Shown: positions 1 through 9,280 of the stretch, piece after piece
How positions within the stretch are numbered: the first letter of the stretch is position 1
Layout: every line of letters starts with the position of its first letter
Assembly: GCA_944328445.1 (NCBI GenBank)
Contig: CALVHO010000001.1
Location: 62,001 to 126,000, forward strand
Source of the DNA: an uncultured Clostridia bacterium
Lineage (GTDB): Bacteria > Bacillota > Clostridia > Christensenellales > Borkfalkiaceae
Direction: 5' to 3'
DNA: 64,000 nt
Notes under the pieces: generated by a model
Told to the model about the DNA's origin: nothing
Seen by the model: the letters and a program-made list of their open reading frames with translations, nothing else
The model's database searches: none
Translations under genes and position numbers: made by a program

Positions 1-3
1 CTC

Positions 4-258
4 TTACTTCGCCTTTTCGACGATCTCGGCGACGCGCCAGTTCTTTTCCTTGCTGAGCTTGCGCGTTTCCACGATGCGCACCTTGTCGCCGACGACGCAG
101 TCGTTGGCCTCGTCGTGGGCCTTGACCTTTTTGGTGCGGGTGATGGTCTTTTTGTAGAGCGGATGCTTGCTCTTGTCGACGATGGCCACGACCACCGTTT
201 TATCCATCTTGTCGGACACGACGGTGCCGACCCTTTCCTTCCTGAGATTTCTTTCCAT
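4..258 (-). CDS. rpsQ: 30S ribosomal protein S17
   Basis: 84-residue primary 16S rRNA-binding protein of the small subunit, full length for bacterial S17. Near the N-terminus it has the family pattern [16 protein letters not shown] and later the basic [17 protein letters not shown] stretch typical of the OB fold. It is the last S10-operon gene visible here; transcription enters from rpmC 15 bp upstream and should continue past the left edge into rplN/rplX, which lie outside the window. Confidence 0.97.
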   Translation of the reverse strand: MERNLRKERVGTVVSDKMDKTVVVAIVDKSKHPLYKKTITRTKKVKAHDEANDCVVGDKVRIVETRKLSKEKNWRVAEIVEKAK

Positions 259-273
259 GTCGATGCTCCTCGG

Positions 274-474
274 TTACGCCTTTGCCTTCAATTCGCGCTC
301 GCGGATGACGGTGTTGACGCGCGCGATGTCCTTTTTGCAGGCCGCGATCGTCATCGGGTTTTCCAGCTGGCCCGAAGCGTGGCGGAAGCGGAGGTTGAAC
401 AGTTCGGTTTTCAGCTCGCCCAGTTTGGCGTTGAGCTCGGCGTCCGTCATGCCGTGCAGATCTTTGCCTTTCAT
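274..474 (-). CDS. rpmC: 50S ribosomal protein L29
   Basis: 66-residue two-helix protein near the polypeptide exit tunnel. The stretch [20 protein letters not shown] is the L29 signature, and the C-terminus carries the usual [12 protein letters not shown] pattern. Its start codon overlaps the rplP stop by 4 bp (ATGA type), implying translational coupling inside the S10 operon. Length is normal. Confidence 0.97.
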   Translation of the reverse strand: MKGKDLHGMTDAELNAKLGELKTELFNLRFRHASGQLENPMTIAACKKDIARVNTVIRERELKAKA

Positions 475-941
475 TCGCCTTCACCGCCTTCTGTAATTTT
501 TTCGCAGCCGCCCTCGCCCGTGACGGGGTTGGGCTGCCCTTTGACCATGAACTTGGTCTTGATGGGGAGCTTGTGGCCGGCAAGGCGCATGGCCTCGCGG
601 GCTACGTCTTCGGGCACGCCCGCCATCTCGAACAGGACCCTGCCGGGAAGGACGTCCGCCACCCAGTATTCGACGGCGCCTTTGCCCGAACCCATACGGG
701 ACTCGGCGGGGTGCCGCGTGATCGGCTTGTGCGGGAAGATGTCGATCCAGACCTGGCCGCCGCGCTTGATAAAGCGCGTCATGGCGATACGCGCGGCCTC
801 GATCTGGCGGGAGGTGATGCGCGCGGCGCCCGCCGCCACCAGCCCGAATTCGCCGTAGGCGACCTTGTCGCCGCGGTGCGCCTTGCCGCGGAGCATGCCG
901 CGGTGCTGCTTTCTTCTCTTGACTCTCTTAGGAATTAACAT
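471..941 (-). CDS. rplP: 50S ribosomal protein L16
   Basis: 156 residues; part of the tRNA-accommodation region of the large subunit. It opens with [15 protein letters not shown] and contains [20 protein letters not shown], both diagnostic. A Glu/Gly-rich tail after the canonical end ([15 protein letters not shown]) makes it about 15 residues longer than typical L16. It overlaps rpsC by 14 bp upstream and rpmC by 4 bp downstream. Confidence 0.97.
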   Translation of the reverse strand: MLIPKRVKRRKQHRGMLRGKAHRGDKVAYGEFGLVAAGAARITSRQIEAARIAMTRFIKRGGQVWIDIFPHKPITRHPAESRMGSGKGAVEYWVADVLPGRVLFEMAGVPEDVAREAMRLAGHKLPIKTKFMVKGQPNPVTGEGGCEKITEGGEGE

Positions 942-1596
942 TGCCTTTTTCCTCCTTCGGGCGCTTTTGGAGGATCTCGCCTTTGTAGATCCACACTTTC
1001 ACGCCGATCATGCCGAAGGTGGTGTGCGCCTCGGCAAAGCCGTAATCGATGTCGGCACGGAGCGTTTGCAGGGGGATGGAACCCTCGTGGTACTGTTCGC
1101 AGCGGGCGATCTCGGCGCCGTCGAGGCGGCCGGAGACCATCATCTTGACGCCCTTGGCGCCCGAACGCATCGTGCGGCCGATCGCCTGCTTCATGGCGCG
1201 GCGGAAGCTCATGCGCTTTTCCAGCTGCTGCGCGACGCTCTCGGCCACCAGCTGCGCGTCGGAATCGGGCTTGCGCACTTCGGTGACGTTGATGACCACC
1301 GTTTTGCCGTGCGTGAGCTTGGCGAGGTCCTTTTTGATGACCTCGATCTCGGCGCCCGCCTTGCCGATGAGCACGCCGGGCTTGCCCGTGTACACCGTCA
1401 CCACGACCCTGTTGGCCGCGCGCTCGATGGCCACGCGGCTGACCGCCGCGGCATAGTATTTGTCTTTGATGAATTTGCGGATGTCGTAATCTTCTTTGAG
1501 GTTTTTGCCGAAATCCTTCTTGTCGGCATACCACTGGGTATCCCAGCCCTTGATCACGCCCACTCTCAGACCGTGCGGATTAACTTTCTGTCCCAT
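928..1596 (-). CDS. rpsC: 30S ribosomal protein S3
   Basis: 222 residues; lines the mRNA entry channel. It starts [18 protein letters not shown] (universal S3 start), has the KH-domain region with [17 protein letters not shown], and the C-terminal [12 protein letters not shown] motif. Normal length. It lies between rplV (12 bp upstream) and rplP (14 bp overlap) in the S10 operon. Confidence 0.98.
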   Translation of the reverse strand: MGQKVNPHGLRVGVIKGWDTQWYADKKDFGKNLKEDYDIRKFIKDKYYAAAVSRVAIERAANRVVVTVYTGKPGVLIGKAGAEIEVIKKDLAKLTHGKTVVINVTEVRKPDSDAQLVAESVAQQLEKRMSFRRAMKQAIGRTMRSGAKGVKMMVSGRLDGAEIARCEQYHEGSIPLQTLRADIDYGFAEAHTTFGMIGVKVWIYKGEILQKRPKEEKGNVNS

Positions 1597-1608
1597 TGCG
1601 TTTACTCC

Positions 1609-1998
1609 TTACTTGCTCTGCACATCGAGGATGACCGTGATGTGGCTGGTTCTTTTGAGGATGGAATGGGCCCTGCCCTTGGAGACGGGGTTCATGCGTT
1701 TGAGCGTGGGGCCCTGGTCGGCGAAGGCTTCGGCGACGACGAGGTCGCCGCGGTCCATGCCGAAGTTGTGTTCCGCGTTCGCAGCCGCCGAGAGCAGCAC
1801 TTTGCGCACGGGCTCGGCCGAAACGATGTCGGCATAGGCGAGGATGGCCGAAGCCTCGTTCACGCTCTTGCCGCGGATGAGGGCCAGCGCCCTGCGCACT
1901 TTGTAAGGAGACATGCGGATGTGCCGCGCCGTCGCGTAAGGACGCCTGTCCTTGTTTTCCGCGATCTTTTTCGCTTTTTCGCGCGTATTCTTAGCCAT
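1609..1998 (-). CDS. rplV: 50S ribosomal protein L22
   Basis: 129 residues; its beta-hairpin lines the exit tunnel. Recognised by [20 protein letters not shown] and the C-terminal [17 protein letters not shown] hairpin region. A charged N-terminal extension (about 20 residues, [20 protein letters not shown]) precedes the conserved core, which is a little longer than the shortest L22 proteins. SD-preceded ATG; 18 bp after rpsS. Confidence 0.97.
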   Translation of the reverse strand: MAKNTREKAKKIAENKDRRPYATARHIRMSPYKVRRALALIRGKSVNEASAILAYADIVSAEPVRKVLLSAAANAEHNFGMDRGDLVVAEAFADQGPTLKRMNPVSKGRAHSILKRTSHITVILDVQSK

Positions 1999-2016
1999 TT
2001 GACCTTGCGTCCTCCT

Positions 2017-2295
2017 TTACTTCTTGCCCGTGGTCTTGCCGCCCGCATGGCCCTTGAAGGTGCGGGTGGGCGCAAATTCGCCCAGCTTGCAGCCGACCAT
2101 GTCCTCGGTGATGTAGACGGGAACGTGCTTTCTGCCGTCGTGCACGGCAATCGTGTGGCCGACCATCTGCGGGAAGATCGTGGAAGCACGAGACCAAGTC
2201 TTCAAAACTTTTTTGTCGTTTGCCGCGTTGAGGTCCTCGACCCTTTTGAGGAGCCGCGCCTCGACGTAAGGCCCTTTCTTTACGCTTCTGCTCAT
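2017..2295 (-). CDS. rpsS: 30S ribosomal protein S19
   Basis: 92 residues; 30S head protein that forms a complex with S13. The start [19 protein letters not shown] and the internal [20 protein letters not shown] and [12 protein letters not shown] segments are the classical S19 signature. Full length, 14 bp after rplB in the S10 operon. Confidence 0.98.
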   Translation of the reverse strand: MSRSVKKGPYVEARLLKRVEDLNAANDKKVLKTWSRASTIFPQMVGHTIAVHDGRKHVPVYITEDMVGCKLGEFAPTRTFKGHAGGKTTGKK

Positions 2296-2309
2296 TTGCC
2301 TGTCCTCCC

Positions 2310-3137
<828 letters not shown>

Positions 3138-3158
3138 TTTTCGGGTTCCTCCGTGGGG

Positions 3159-3449
3159 TTAGGACAGCGAGTTGAAGTACTCGATGGGCTTGCTGTCCGC
3201 TTTCAGCTGCACGACGGCCTTTTTGTAGGAGGACGTGAGCCCTTCGTTACGGCCCATTCTTTTGAGTTTGCCGCGCACGTTCGTCGTGTTCACGCTGGCC
3301 ACCTGCACGCCGAACAGCGTTTCGACGGCCTGTTTGATCTCGGTCTTGTTGGCCCCTTTCGCCACTTTGAAGGTGTACTTTTTGGCGGGGATGCCGTCAT
3401 ACCCTTTTTCGGTGAGGATGGGCTTGATGATGATGTCTTCCGCTCTCAT
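3159..3449 (-). CDS. rplW: 50S ribosomal protein L23
   Basis: 96 residues; at the tunnel exit, the docking site for trigger factor and SRP. Recognised by the start region IIIKPILTEKGY and by KTEIKQAVETLFGVQVASVN. Start and the rplD stop share one base (TAATG type), so the two genes are translationally coupled. Confidence 0.97.
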   Translation of the reverse strand: MRAEDIIIKPILTEKGYDGIPAKKYTFKVAKGANKTEIKQAVETLFGVQVASVNTTNVRGKLKRMGRNEGLTSSYKKAVVQLKADSKPIEYFNSLS

Positions 3450-4075
3450 TATGCTCCGTACACCTCCTGGATTTTTTCCACCGCGCCTTTGGTGAGCACG
3501 ACTTTGCTGTTGGCCACCACCTCGTAGGTGCTGATCTGCGCCACGGGCAGGGTGCTGACGCTTTGGATGTTGCGCGCCGCGAGGATGACGTTCACGTCGT
3601 CGGAATCCATCACGAGCACCGTGCGCTTGTCCAGTTTGAGCGCCGCCAGAAACTTGACGATCTCCTTGGTCTTGGGCGCGGAAACTTCCAGCTTATCCAC
3701 CACGATGAGCTCGCCGTCGGCCACTTTCTTGGAAAGCGCCGAGAACAGCGCGCCGCGGCGGGCTTCGGTGTTCATCTTTTTGGAAAAATCGCGGCTCTTG
3801 GGGGCGAACACGACGCCGCCCTTCGTCCACTGCGGGGCGCGGATGGAGCCCTGGCGGGCACGGCCCGTGCCCTTCTGGCGCCAGGGTTTGGCGCCGCCGC
3901 CGCGCACTTCGGTGCGGGTGAGCGTGCTCTTGGTGCCCTGCCGCTCGTTGGCCAGCCGCGTGACGACGGCCTGGTGGATCAGGGGTTCGTTGTATTCGGC
4001 GCCGAAGATCTTTTCGGAAAGCGACATCTCGCCGGCGACCGTTCCGTCCATTTTATATACGTTGACCGTAGGCAT
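3449..4075 (-). CDS. rplD: 50S ribosomal protein L4
   Basis: 208 residues; early 23S rRNA assembly protein and, in some bacteria, autoregulator of the S10 operon. Diagnostic loop at roughly residues 50-95: RGGGAKPWRQKGTGRARQGS followed by WTKGGVVFAPK. Normal length. Lies 14 bp after rplC. Whether it regulates the leader at 5119-5370 cannot be read from sequence. Confidence 0.97.
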   Translation of the reverse strand: MPTVNVYKMDGTVAGEMSLSEKIFGAEYNEPLIHQAVVTRLANERQGTKSTLTRTEVRGGGAKPWRQKGTGRARQGSIRAPQWTKGGVVFAPKSRDFSKKMNTEARRGALFSALSKKVADGELIVVDKLEVSAPKTKEIVKFLAALKLDKRTVLVMDSDDVNVILAARNIQSVSTLPVAQISTYEVVANSKVVLTKGAVEKIQEVYGA

Positions 4076-4089
4076 TTCTCTTGTTCTCC

Positions 4090-4725
4090 TTATTTGGACT
4101 TGACGCTGTCGCTCACGGTGACGATGCTGCCGCGGGGGCCGGGGATGGCGCCCTTGATGAGCAGCGCGTTGCGGGCGGCGTCCACCTTGACGACTTCGAG
4201 GTTCTGCACGGTGACGCGCTCGTGGCCGTACTGGCCGGGCATGTGCTTTTGCTTGAACACCCTGCTCGGCGTGGAGTTGGCGCCCATGGAGCCCACTTCC
4301 CTGTGCACGGGGCCGACGCCGTGCGTCTCTTTGAGGCGGCGCTGGTTCCAGCGCTTGATGACGCCCGAATAGCCGTGGCCCTTGCTGGTGCCGACGACGT
4401 CGACGTGTTCGCCCGCCTTGAAGACTTCCACCGTGACGTCCTTGCCCACCTCGTAGGAGGAAAGGTCGGACAGGCGGAACTCTTTGAGCACCTTCTGCGG
4501 CTTGACGCCCGCCTTCTTGAACTGGCCGAGCGCGGGCTTGTTGAGGCGCTTTTCGCTCGTTTCGTCAAAGCCCAGTTTCAGCGCGGCGTAGCCGTCCTTT
4601 TCGACGGTCTTGATCTGCACCACGGGGCACGGGCCCGCTTCCACCACCGTTACCGGGATCACTTTCCCTTCCGGCGTGAAGATCTGCGTCATGCCGACTT
4701 TGCGGCCGATGATTGCTTTATTCAT
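4090..4725 (-). CDS. rplC: 50S ribosomal protein L3
   Basis: 211 residues; starts the assembly of the 50S subunit. It begins [20 protein letters not shown] (canonical) and has the long-loop segment [20 protein letters not shown] and [13 protein letters not shown]. Preceded by a 93-bp gap after rpsJ that holds an AAGGAG-type SD and AT-rich spacer but no other recognised element. Confidence 0.98.
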   Translation of the reverse strand: MNKAIIGRKVGMTQIFTPEGKVIPVTVVEAGPCPVVQIKTVEKDGYAALKLGFDETSEKRLNKPALGQFKKAGVKPQKVLKEFRLSDLSSYEVGKDVTVEVFKAGEHVDVVGTSKGHGYSGVIKRWNQRRLKETHGVGPVHREVGSMGANSTPSRVFKQKHMPGQYGHERVTVQNLEVVKVDAARNALLIKGAIPGPRGSIVTVSDSVKSK

Positions 4726-4818
4726 TGATAAAGTTCACTCCTTAAAATGTATTTGCGAATACCTTGACGGAACAAAGTATTACTCAGCTATATTAATAAT
4801 AATGAAACACAGAACCGA

Positions 4819-5118
4819 TTACAGCTTGATCTTGATATCCACGCCTGCGGGCAGGTGCACGCTGTCCAACAGCTTCGCGTTGGGGCTGTAGATATCGATG
4901 ATCCTCTTGTGCGTACGGATCTCGAACTGTTCGCGGCTGTCTTTGTCTTTATGCGGCGAACGGAGAATTGTAACGATCTCCTTTTCCGTAGGCAGAGGGA
5001 TGGGGCCGCTGATCTTCGCGCCCGACTTCTGCATCGTGTCGACGATGCGCTGGGCCGCCAGGTCCACGAGCTCGTGGTCGTACGCTGCAAGTTTGATCCT
5101 GATCTTCTGACTTGCCAT
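4819..5118 (-). CDS. rpsJ: 30S ribosomal protein S10 (first gene of operon)
   Basis: 99 residues; 30S head protein that also pairs with NusB/NusG in antitermination. Start [19 protein letters not shown] and [20 protein letters not shown] are diagnostic. First gene of the operon, read from a promoter at 5371-5399 through a leader of about 245 nt with a terminator-like stem-loop. Spaced GGAGG before the ATG. Confidence 0.98.
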   Translation of the reverse strand: MASQKIRIKLAAYDHELVDLAAQRIVDTMQKSGAKISGPIPLPTEKEIVTILRSPHKDKDSREQFEIRTHKRIIDIYSPNAKLLDSVHLPAGVDIKIKL

Positions 5119-5176
5119 TTCTTGTTTGTTTCCTCCGTTTTTTATACTAACTTTCCGTCAACTGTGCCGTGTGTGT

Positions 5177-5233
5177 CGGAGTTCTGCGGAAAAGAAAAAG
5201 CCATTCGGTTTTGAATTGAATGGCGTAACTCCG
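5177..5233 (-). terminator. Terminator-like hairpin in the S10 operon leader
   Basis: In the untranslated leader of rpsJ, read on the minus strand, GCCATTC (5218-5224) and GAATGGC (5200-5206) form a 7-bp stem followed by TTTTTCTTTT (5199-5190). A second pair, CGGAGTT (5227-5233) with AACTCCG (5177-5183), encloses it. This looks like an attenuator, with the outer pair as a possible alternative fold. Regulation is inferred, not shown. Confidence 0.55.
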
Positions 5234-5370
5234 GTTAGTCGCGGAGATCGAGCCCCCACATTTGTCGGCATAAATTATCTTCGCCAACGGTGCGGCGGTG
5301 CTGTTGATTACCCGCGCGCCGAAAGCGATTGAAGTAACTTTATGCTTCAACCCTATTACACAGCCTAAGT

Positions 5371-5399
5371 ACTATACCACATCGCGCAAGGGATGTCAA
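5371..5399 (-). promoter_or_regulatory. Sigma-A promoter of the S10 operon
   Basis: On the minus strand: -35 TTGACA (5394-5399), 17-bp spacer, -10 TATAGT (5371-5376) preceded by TGTGG (extended -10, TGn). Distance to the rpsJ start is about 250 bp. Together with the rest of 5119-5621 (hairpin leader, palindromes for the plus-strand regulator), this accounts for the gene-free stretch; no other gene is seen there. Confidence 0.85.
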
Positions 5400-5549
5400 A
5401 CGATTTTCGGCACTTTTTTGCCGCTTTTCCGCCTTTTTTCCGTTTTTTGCCGCGCCCGCGGCCCTTCCTCGCAAAGCGGCGGCAATGTATTTTGCAAGTT
5501 CTTCCGCCGGCATAAGGTCACCTCCCCTTTTTTCGGATATATGCAGTAT

Positions 5550-5568
5550 ATATGGTTATTAGCCATAT
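5550..5568. promoter_or_regulatory. Operator-like palindrome 1 upstream of Xre regulator
   Basis: ATATGGTTATTAGCCATAT, 19 bp, is a 9-1-9 palindrome with one mismatch pair. It lies 53 bp before the start of the small HTH gene, next to an AT-rich stretch (TATATGCAGTATATAT) that could hold the -10 element. With the second site at 5579 it suggests autoregulation by the HTH protein (inference). Confidence 0.5.
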
Positions 5569-5578
5569 GCCGAGCGCT

Positions 5579-5597
5579 TCATGGCTGCAAACCATAT
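5579..5597. promoter_or_regulatory. Operator-like palindrome 2 upstream of Xre regulator
   Basis: TCATGGCTGCAAACCATAT has the same ATGG-N7-CCATAT arrangement as the site at 5550-5568, 29 bp away centre to centre, ending 24 bp before the ATG. The repeated half-site spacing is what makes the pair notable. Confidence 0.45.
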
Positions 5598-5621
5598 ACT
5601 TTTTTACGGAGGGAACCGCTC

Positions 5622-5837
5622 ATGATCACGACCGAACAGATCCGCGCGCGCTTGCAGGAAGCGCTGCGCCAGCGCACCGTCACGCAGACGGAATTGGCCG
5701 CCGCGCTCGGCATCACGCAATCGACGGTGGCGCACTACCTGCGCGGGGACGTGCTGCCCGCGTTGGATACGTTTGCCAACCTTTGCGCCGCGCTCGACGC
5801 CGACCCCGCCTACATCCTCTGCCTGCGCGACAACTGA
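5622..5837 (+). CDS. Small Xre/Cro-type HTH transcriptional regulator
   Basis: 71 residues, essentially one helix-turn-helix domain: TQTELAAALGITQSTVAHYL is the two-helix core (about residues 20-39), followed by a helical tail ending in the ADPAYILCLRDN pattern common in Xre proteins. Start chosen at the ATG preceded by ACGGAGGG (5607-5614); the longer upstream open frame has no SD and crosses the palindromes. Likely binds 5550-5597 and represses itself (inference). Targets elsewhere unknown. A strong terminator follows at 5854-5898. Confidence 0.85.
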   Translation: MITTEQIRARLQEALRQRTVTQTELAAALGITQSTVAHYLRGDVLPALDTFANLCAALDADPAYILCLRDN

Positions 5838-5853
5838 CCGCGCGCCTGGCGTA

Positions 5854-5898
5854 CAGGGCCGCCCCGCCGTTGCGGCGGGGCAGCCCTGCGCATTTTTT
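5854..5898 (+). terminator. Intrinsic terminator after the HTH gene
   Basis: GCCCCGCCG/CGGCGGGGC stem (5861-5869 and 5873-5881, loop TTG) extended by CAGGGC/GCCCTG across a mismatch, followed within a few bases by T6 (5893-5898). Confidence 0.75.
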
Positions 5899-5921
5899 GG
5901 GGCCGATTTTTCGGCGCGGGC

Positions 5922-5950
5922 TTGCGCGGCGGGCGGGGCTGTGGTATACT
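5922..5950 (+). promoter_or_regulatory. Promoter of the YitT-family gene
   Basis: -35 TTGCGC (5922-5927), 17-bp spacer, extended -10 TGG-TATACT (5945-5950). The -10 region TGTGGTATACTGA recurs exactly at the FHA-ABC promoter (46896-46908). Confidence 0.75.
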
Positions 5951-5981
5951 GAAAGGGCAAAAACGCGAAGGAGGGATGTTC

Positions 5982-6917
5982 ATGCCGCAGACCACAACAC
6001 CCGCGCCGAGCGGCGCGAAGGCCGCGTGGAAGCCGTTTGTGCGCGACTGCGCGGTCATCGCCGCGCTGGCGGTGCTGTTCGCGCTCAATTACCGCCTGTT
6101 CATCGTGCGCAACCGCTTTGCGCCCGCGGGGATCAACGGCATCGCCACCATGATCGAATACAAGACGGGCGGCACGTTCAGCGTGGGGTATTTTTCGCTG
6201 ATCGTGAACGTGCCGCTGTGCGTGCTGGCCTTCTTTTTCATCGACCGCATGTTCGCCGTCAAGACCTTCGCCTTCTGCCTGGTGTACGCGGCGGCGGTGC
6301 TGGTGTTCCAAAACATAGACCTCTCCGCCTTTGAATACGACGCGCAGGGCGTGGACACCATCTTCCCCGCGCTCATTGCGGGGGCCATCGGCGGGTTCGT
6401 GTACGGGCTGTGCCTGCGGCGCAACGCCTCCACGGGCGGGGCGGACGTCGTCGCCAAATACGTGAGCAAGCGCGATCCCCTGCTCAACTTTTTTTGGGTC
6501 AACTTCGCCATCAACGCGGCCATCGCGGCCGTATCCTACTTCGTGTACGCCGTGCCCGACGCGGCGGGCAAGCTGACCTACGATTACAAGCCCGTGTGCC
6601 TGTGCATGCTCTACTGCCTGATGTCGAGCATGGTGGGCAACGCCATCCTGCGCGGCGCGAAGTCGGCGCTGAAATTCATGATCATCACCTCGCACGCCGC
6701 CGAGATCGAGGAGGAGATCGTAGCCAGGCTCAAACACGGCGCCACCCGCCTGGCCGCCGTGGGCGCGTACAGCAACGCCCCGCGCGACGTCATCGTGTGC
6801 GTCGTGAACAAGCGCCAGATCGTGGAATTCAAGGAGATCTTGCAAAAGTACGACAACACCTTCACCTTCGTCGAGCCCGTCAACGAGACCATCGGCAACT
6901 TCAAACACGTGAAGTGA
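5982..6917 (+). CDS. YitT-family membrane protein (DUF161/DUF2179)
   Basis: 311 residues. About five to six hydrophobic segments fill the N-terminal two thirds (for example FVRDCAVIAALAVLFALNYR, YFSLIVNVPLCVLAFFFI), with the YitT hallmark region RRNASTGGADVVAKYVSKR. A soluble C-terminal DUF2179 domain (about residues 230-311: IEEEIVARLKHGATRLAAVG to TFVEPVNETIGNFK) matches the PII-like module of the family. Start ATG 5982 has GGAGG at ideal distance; ATG 5976 abuts the SD. Role in the cell unknown for the family. Monocistronic between its own promoter and terminator. Confidence 0.88.
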   Translation: MPQTTTPAPSGAKAAWKPFVRDCAVIAALAVLFALNYRLFIVRNRFAPAGINGIATMIEYKTGGTFSVGYFSLIVNVPLCVLAFFFIDRMFAVKTFAFCLVYAAAVLVFQNIDLSAFEYDAQGVDTIFPALIAGAIGGFVYGLCLRRNASTGGADVVAKYVSKRDPLLNFFWVNFAINAAIAAVSYFVYAVPDAAGKLTYDYKPVCLCMLYCLMSSMVGNAILRGAKSALKFMIITSHAAEIEEEIVARLKHGATRLAAVGAYSNAPRDVIVCVVNKRQIVEFKEILQKYDNTFTFVEPVNETIGNFKHVK

Positions 6918-6928
6918 CCGCGCGCGGC

Positions 6929-6970
6929 AAAAAAAGAAAAATCGCCCGCGCCGCCGCGCGGCGGCGCGGG
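6929..6970 (-). terminator. Terminator of rplJL (minus strand)
   Basis: 11-bp stem CCCGCGCCGCC/GGCGGCGCGGG (6945-6955, 6960-6970) followed on the minus strand by a T-rich run (ATTTTTCTTTTTTT, 6942-6929). Lies back to back with the plus-strand terminator at 6991. Confidence 0.8.
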
Positions 6971-6990
6971 AAACGGGCGAAACAAGCGAA

Positions 6991-7027
6991 ACCGCCCCCG
7001 CAGGCGAACCTGCGGGGGCGGTGTTTT
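6991..7027 (+). terminator. Terminator of the YitT-family gene
   Basis: 14-bp perfect stem ACCGCCCCCGCAGG/CCTGCGGGGGCGGT (6991-7004, 7009-7022; loop CGAA) followed by GTTTT on the plus strand. Confidence 0.7.
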
Positions 7028-7054
7028 GCCGATAAAGCGGCGGCCGCGGGAAGA

Positions 7055-7429
7055 TTACTCCATCACGGCGGTGGCGCCGGCTTCCTTCATGCGGTCGACG
7101 ATCTTCTGGGCCTCTTCCTTGCTGACGCCCTCTTTGATCATGCCGAGGCCCTCGACGAGCGCCTTCGCTTCGGCCAGGCCCAGGGAGGTGAACTCGCGGA
7201 CGGCCTTGATGACGTCGATCTTCTTGGCGCCGATGTCTTTGAGTTTGACGTTGAACTCCGTCTTCTCCTCTTCGGCGGGAGCGGCGGCGCCGGCAGCGGG
7301 AGCGGCGGCGACGGCCACGGGAGCGGCGGCGCTGACGCCGAACTCCTCTTCGAGCGCTTTGACGAGCTCGTTGAGCTCGACGACGGTCATGCCTTTGATC
7401 TCTTCGATGAACTTAGCGATATCAGCCAT
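7055..7429 (-). CDS. rplL: 50S ribosomal protein L7/L12
   Basis: 124 residues; the flexible stalk protein that recruits translation factors. N-terminal dimerisation region [20 protein letters not shown], an Ala-rich hinge (about residues 38-55), and the C-terminal domain with [20 protein letters not shown] and [12 protein letters not shown]. Start chosen at the ATG with GGAGG (7440-7445); the longer open frame upstream is unsupported. A 168-bp gap to rplJ contains GC-rich inverted repeats, as often seen for uneven L10:L12 expression. Confidence 0.97.
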   Translation of the reverse strand: MADIAKFIEEIKGMTVVELNELVKALEEEFGVSAAAPVAVAAAPAAGAAAPAEEEKTEFNVKLKDIGAKKIDVIKAVREFTSLGLAEAKALVEGLGMIKEGVSKEEAQKIVDRMKEAGATAVME

Positions 7430-7597
7430 GGTTAAATTTCCTCCAAATGGTTTTGAAATGATTTTTTTCCGCCCGCTTTTACGCCGCGGCGGCGAGGCGG
7501 CGGCAGGTGCCGCGCGTTCCGTGCAGGGTCGCACGCATTGTCCGTGAACGGGCCGCCCGCAGGCGGGACCCTTCACGCGGCAGGATGGCGGGGCGGT

Positions 7598-8122
7598 TTA
7601 CGCGCCCTTCTTTTCGGCGATGGCGTTGAGCGCCACCACCACGCCGCGCAGCATCGCGGACAAAACGCCCGCAAAATTGGCGATGGGTGCCTGCATGGAA
7701 CCGAGCATCTTGGCGATGAGCTCTTCCTTGGAAGGCATCGTCGCCAGCATGGCGATCCCCTTCGCGTCGACATAGGCGCCGTCGACATAGGCGCTCTTGG
7801 GCACGATCTTTTCGGGCATCGCCTTCACGGCGTCCGCAAAGATCTTGGCCGCGGCCGTCTCGTCGGGGCTGAACGCCACGGCGGTGGGGCCGTTGAGGTC
7901 GCCGTCGAACGCGGTCACGCCGAGATCGTTGAAGGCCTTGCGCAGCAGCGTGTTTTTGTAGACCTTGTACTCGACGCCCGCCGCGCGGAACTTGTTGCGA
8001 AGATCGGACACTTCCGCCACGGTCAGGCCCTTGTAATCGACAAAGACGACGGACTTCGCGTTTTTGATCTTCTCGGCGATCTCCTCGACGACCTGTTTTT
8101 TTGCTTCCAGATTGGCCGACAT
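7598..8122 (-). CDS. rplJ: 50S ribosomal protein L10
   Basis: 174 residues; stalk base, binds L7/L12 dimers and 23S rRNA. Start MSANLEAKKQVVEEIAEKIK preceded by AAGGAGG, with the core NAKSVVFVDYKGLTVAEVSD and YKVYKNTLLRKAF. Full length. Read from its own promoter at 8452-8481 through an L10 leader with attenuator; autoregulation by L10(L12)4 binding the leader is the known mechanism in Bacillota. Confidence 0.97.
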   Translation of the reverse strand: MSANLEAKKQVVEEIAEKIKNAKSVVFVDYKGLTVAEVSDLRNKFRAAGVEYKVYKNTLLRKAFNDLGVTAFDGDLNGPTAVAFSPDETAAAKIFADAVKAMPEKIVPKSAYVDGAYVDAKGIAMLATMPSKEELIAKMLGSMQAPIANFAGVLSAMLRGVVVALNAIAEKKGA

Positions 8123-8301
8123 GGTTACCTCCTTATAGTGATGGGTGCGCGCACTTCCCTTCATCGGCTGAAAGAAAGCCGCGTTGCGCGGGGGCCGAAG
8201 CGGCTCCCCTTCCGCGCGCGGCGCCTTCGGCTGCAAACGCCTTACCGGCGCGCGCGTTCACCCCGCCCGCCGCTCGCGCGGCAGACCGCGGGGACGCTTG
8301 C

Positions 8302-8332
8302 AAAAAACAAATGCCCCTACGCCGCAGGGCAT
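8302..8332 (-). terminator. Attenuator hairpin of the L10 leader
   Basis: On the minus strand ATGCCCT and AGGGGCAT pair (8311-8332) and are followed by TTGTTTTTT (8310-8302). It sits at the 3' end of the L10 leader, before rplJ, as expected of the regulatory terminator. The 8123-8300 stretch to the rplJ SD holds GC-rich inverted sequence but no gene. Confidence 0.7.
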
Positions 8333-8450
8333 AAGGGCACCAAAAAACAAGTTTCCGGCTGCTTATACCTCGGCGGGCGTTTCCATTAAACCTTGCGGTG
8401 CCTGCTTTCTGCGGTACGGATGCAGTTGTCCTGCCTTGCGGCAGCGTTGC
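8333..8450 (-). ncRNA. Ribosomal protein L10 leader
   Basis: The minus-strand leader contains CACCGCAAGGTTTAATG and, further 3', CCCGCCGAGGTATA, which match from memory the conserved L10-binding motif of Bacillota L10 leaders, plus an upstream GCTGCCGCAAGGCAGG stem-loop. Position (between promoter and rplJ) and the trailing attenuator agree. Confidence 0.8.
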
Positions 8451-8451
8451 C

Positions 8452-8481
8452 ATTATAACCGTATGGCGGCGGGTTTGTCAA
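8452..8481 (-). promoter_or_regulatory. Promoter of rplJL
   Basis: Minus strand -35 TTGACA (8476-8481), 18-bp spacer, -10 TATAAT (8452-8457), both perfect consensus hexamers. Confidence 0.85.
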
Positions 8482-8495
8482 ACGATTTTGCGCGG

Positions 8496-8515
8496 GCGCG
8501 AAAAATTTTTCGCGC
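8496..8515 (-). terminator. Palindrome after rplA
   Basis: GCGCGAAAAATTTTTCGCGC is a perfect 20-bp palindrome just downstream of rplA and upstream of the rplJ -35. It may be a weak terminator separating rplKA from rplJL; no long U-tract follows. Confidence 0.4.
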
Positions 8516-8538
8516 GTTCACGCCCCGGCCGTGAAAAC

Positions 8539-9228
8539 TCAGGCGCGGTTGTAGTTGACCTTGACGCCCGGGCCCATGGTGCTGGACACGGCGACGCTGC
8601 GGATGTACAGGCCCTTGGCCGCGGCGGGCTTGGCGCGCACGATGGCGTCCATGAGGGCGTTGAAGTTTTCCAGCAGCTTTTCTTTGCCGAAGCTCTTTTT
8701 GCCGATCGGGCAGTGGATGATGGCCGTCTTGTCGAGGCGGTACTCCACTTTACCGGCTTTGACCTCGGCGATGGCCTTGGCCACGTCCATCGTGACGGTG
8801 CCCGACTTCGGGTTCGGCATCAAGCCCTTCGGGCCGAGGACCTTACCGATGCGGCCGACGACGCCCATCATGTCGGGCGTGGTGATCACGACGTCGAAAT
8901 CGAACCAGTTTTCGGTCTGGATCTTCTGCACCATCTCTTCGGCGCCGACGAAATCGGCACCCGCTTCGCGGGCGGCGTCCGCCCGTTCACCCTTGGCGAT
9001 GACCAAAACGCGCTTGGTTTTGCCCGTGCCGTTGGGCAGCACGAGCACGCCGCGCACCTGCTGGTCGGCCTGGCGGGGGTCCACGCCGAGGCGGACGTGC
9101 AGTTCGATGGTCTCGTCGAACTTGGCTTTGGCCGTTTCCACGGCCAGGCCCATCGCCTCTTCCGCGTCGTATGCTTTGGAACGATCGTATGCCTTCAAGC
9201 TGTCGGCATATTTCTTCCCGTACTTCAT
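8539..9228 (-). CDS. rplA: 50S ribosomal protein L1
   Basis: 229 residues; L1 stalk protein guiding E-site tRNA and often autoregulator of rplKA. Start [20 protein letters not shown], with the signature [19 protein letters not shown] and the [15 protein letters not shown] motif. Full length, 52 bp after rplK in the same transcript. Confidence 0.97.
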   Translation of the reverse strand: MKYGKKYADSLKAYDRSKAYDAEEAMGLAVETAKAKFDETIELHVRLGVDPRQADQQVRGVLVLPNGTGKTKRVLVIAKGERADAAREAGADFVGAEEMVQKIQTENWFDFDVVITTPDMMGVVGRIGKVLGPKGLMPNPKSGTVTMDVAKAIAEVKAGKVEYRLDKTAIIHCPIGKKSFGKEKLLENFNALMDAIVRAKPAAAKGLYIRSVAVSSTMGPGVKVNYNRA

Positions 9229-9280
9229 TTCATTTGCCTCCTTGTGGTCCTTGCGAGATCGCTCTCTCCCACATCCTTAT

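Noticed and set aside
8123..8300. T-box or other riboswitch between rplJ and its attenuator
   Set aside because: The leader matches the L10 leader; the remaining GC-rich stretch shows no T-box motif.
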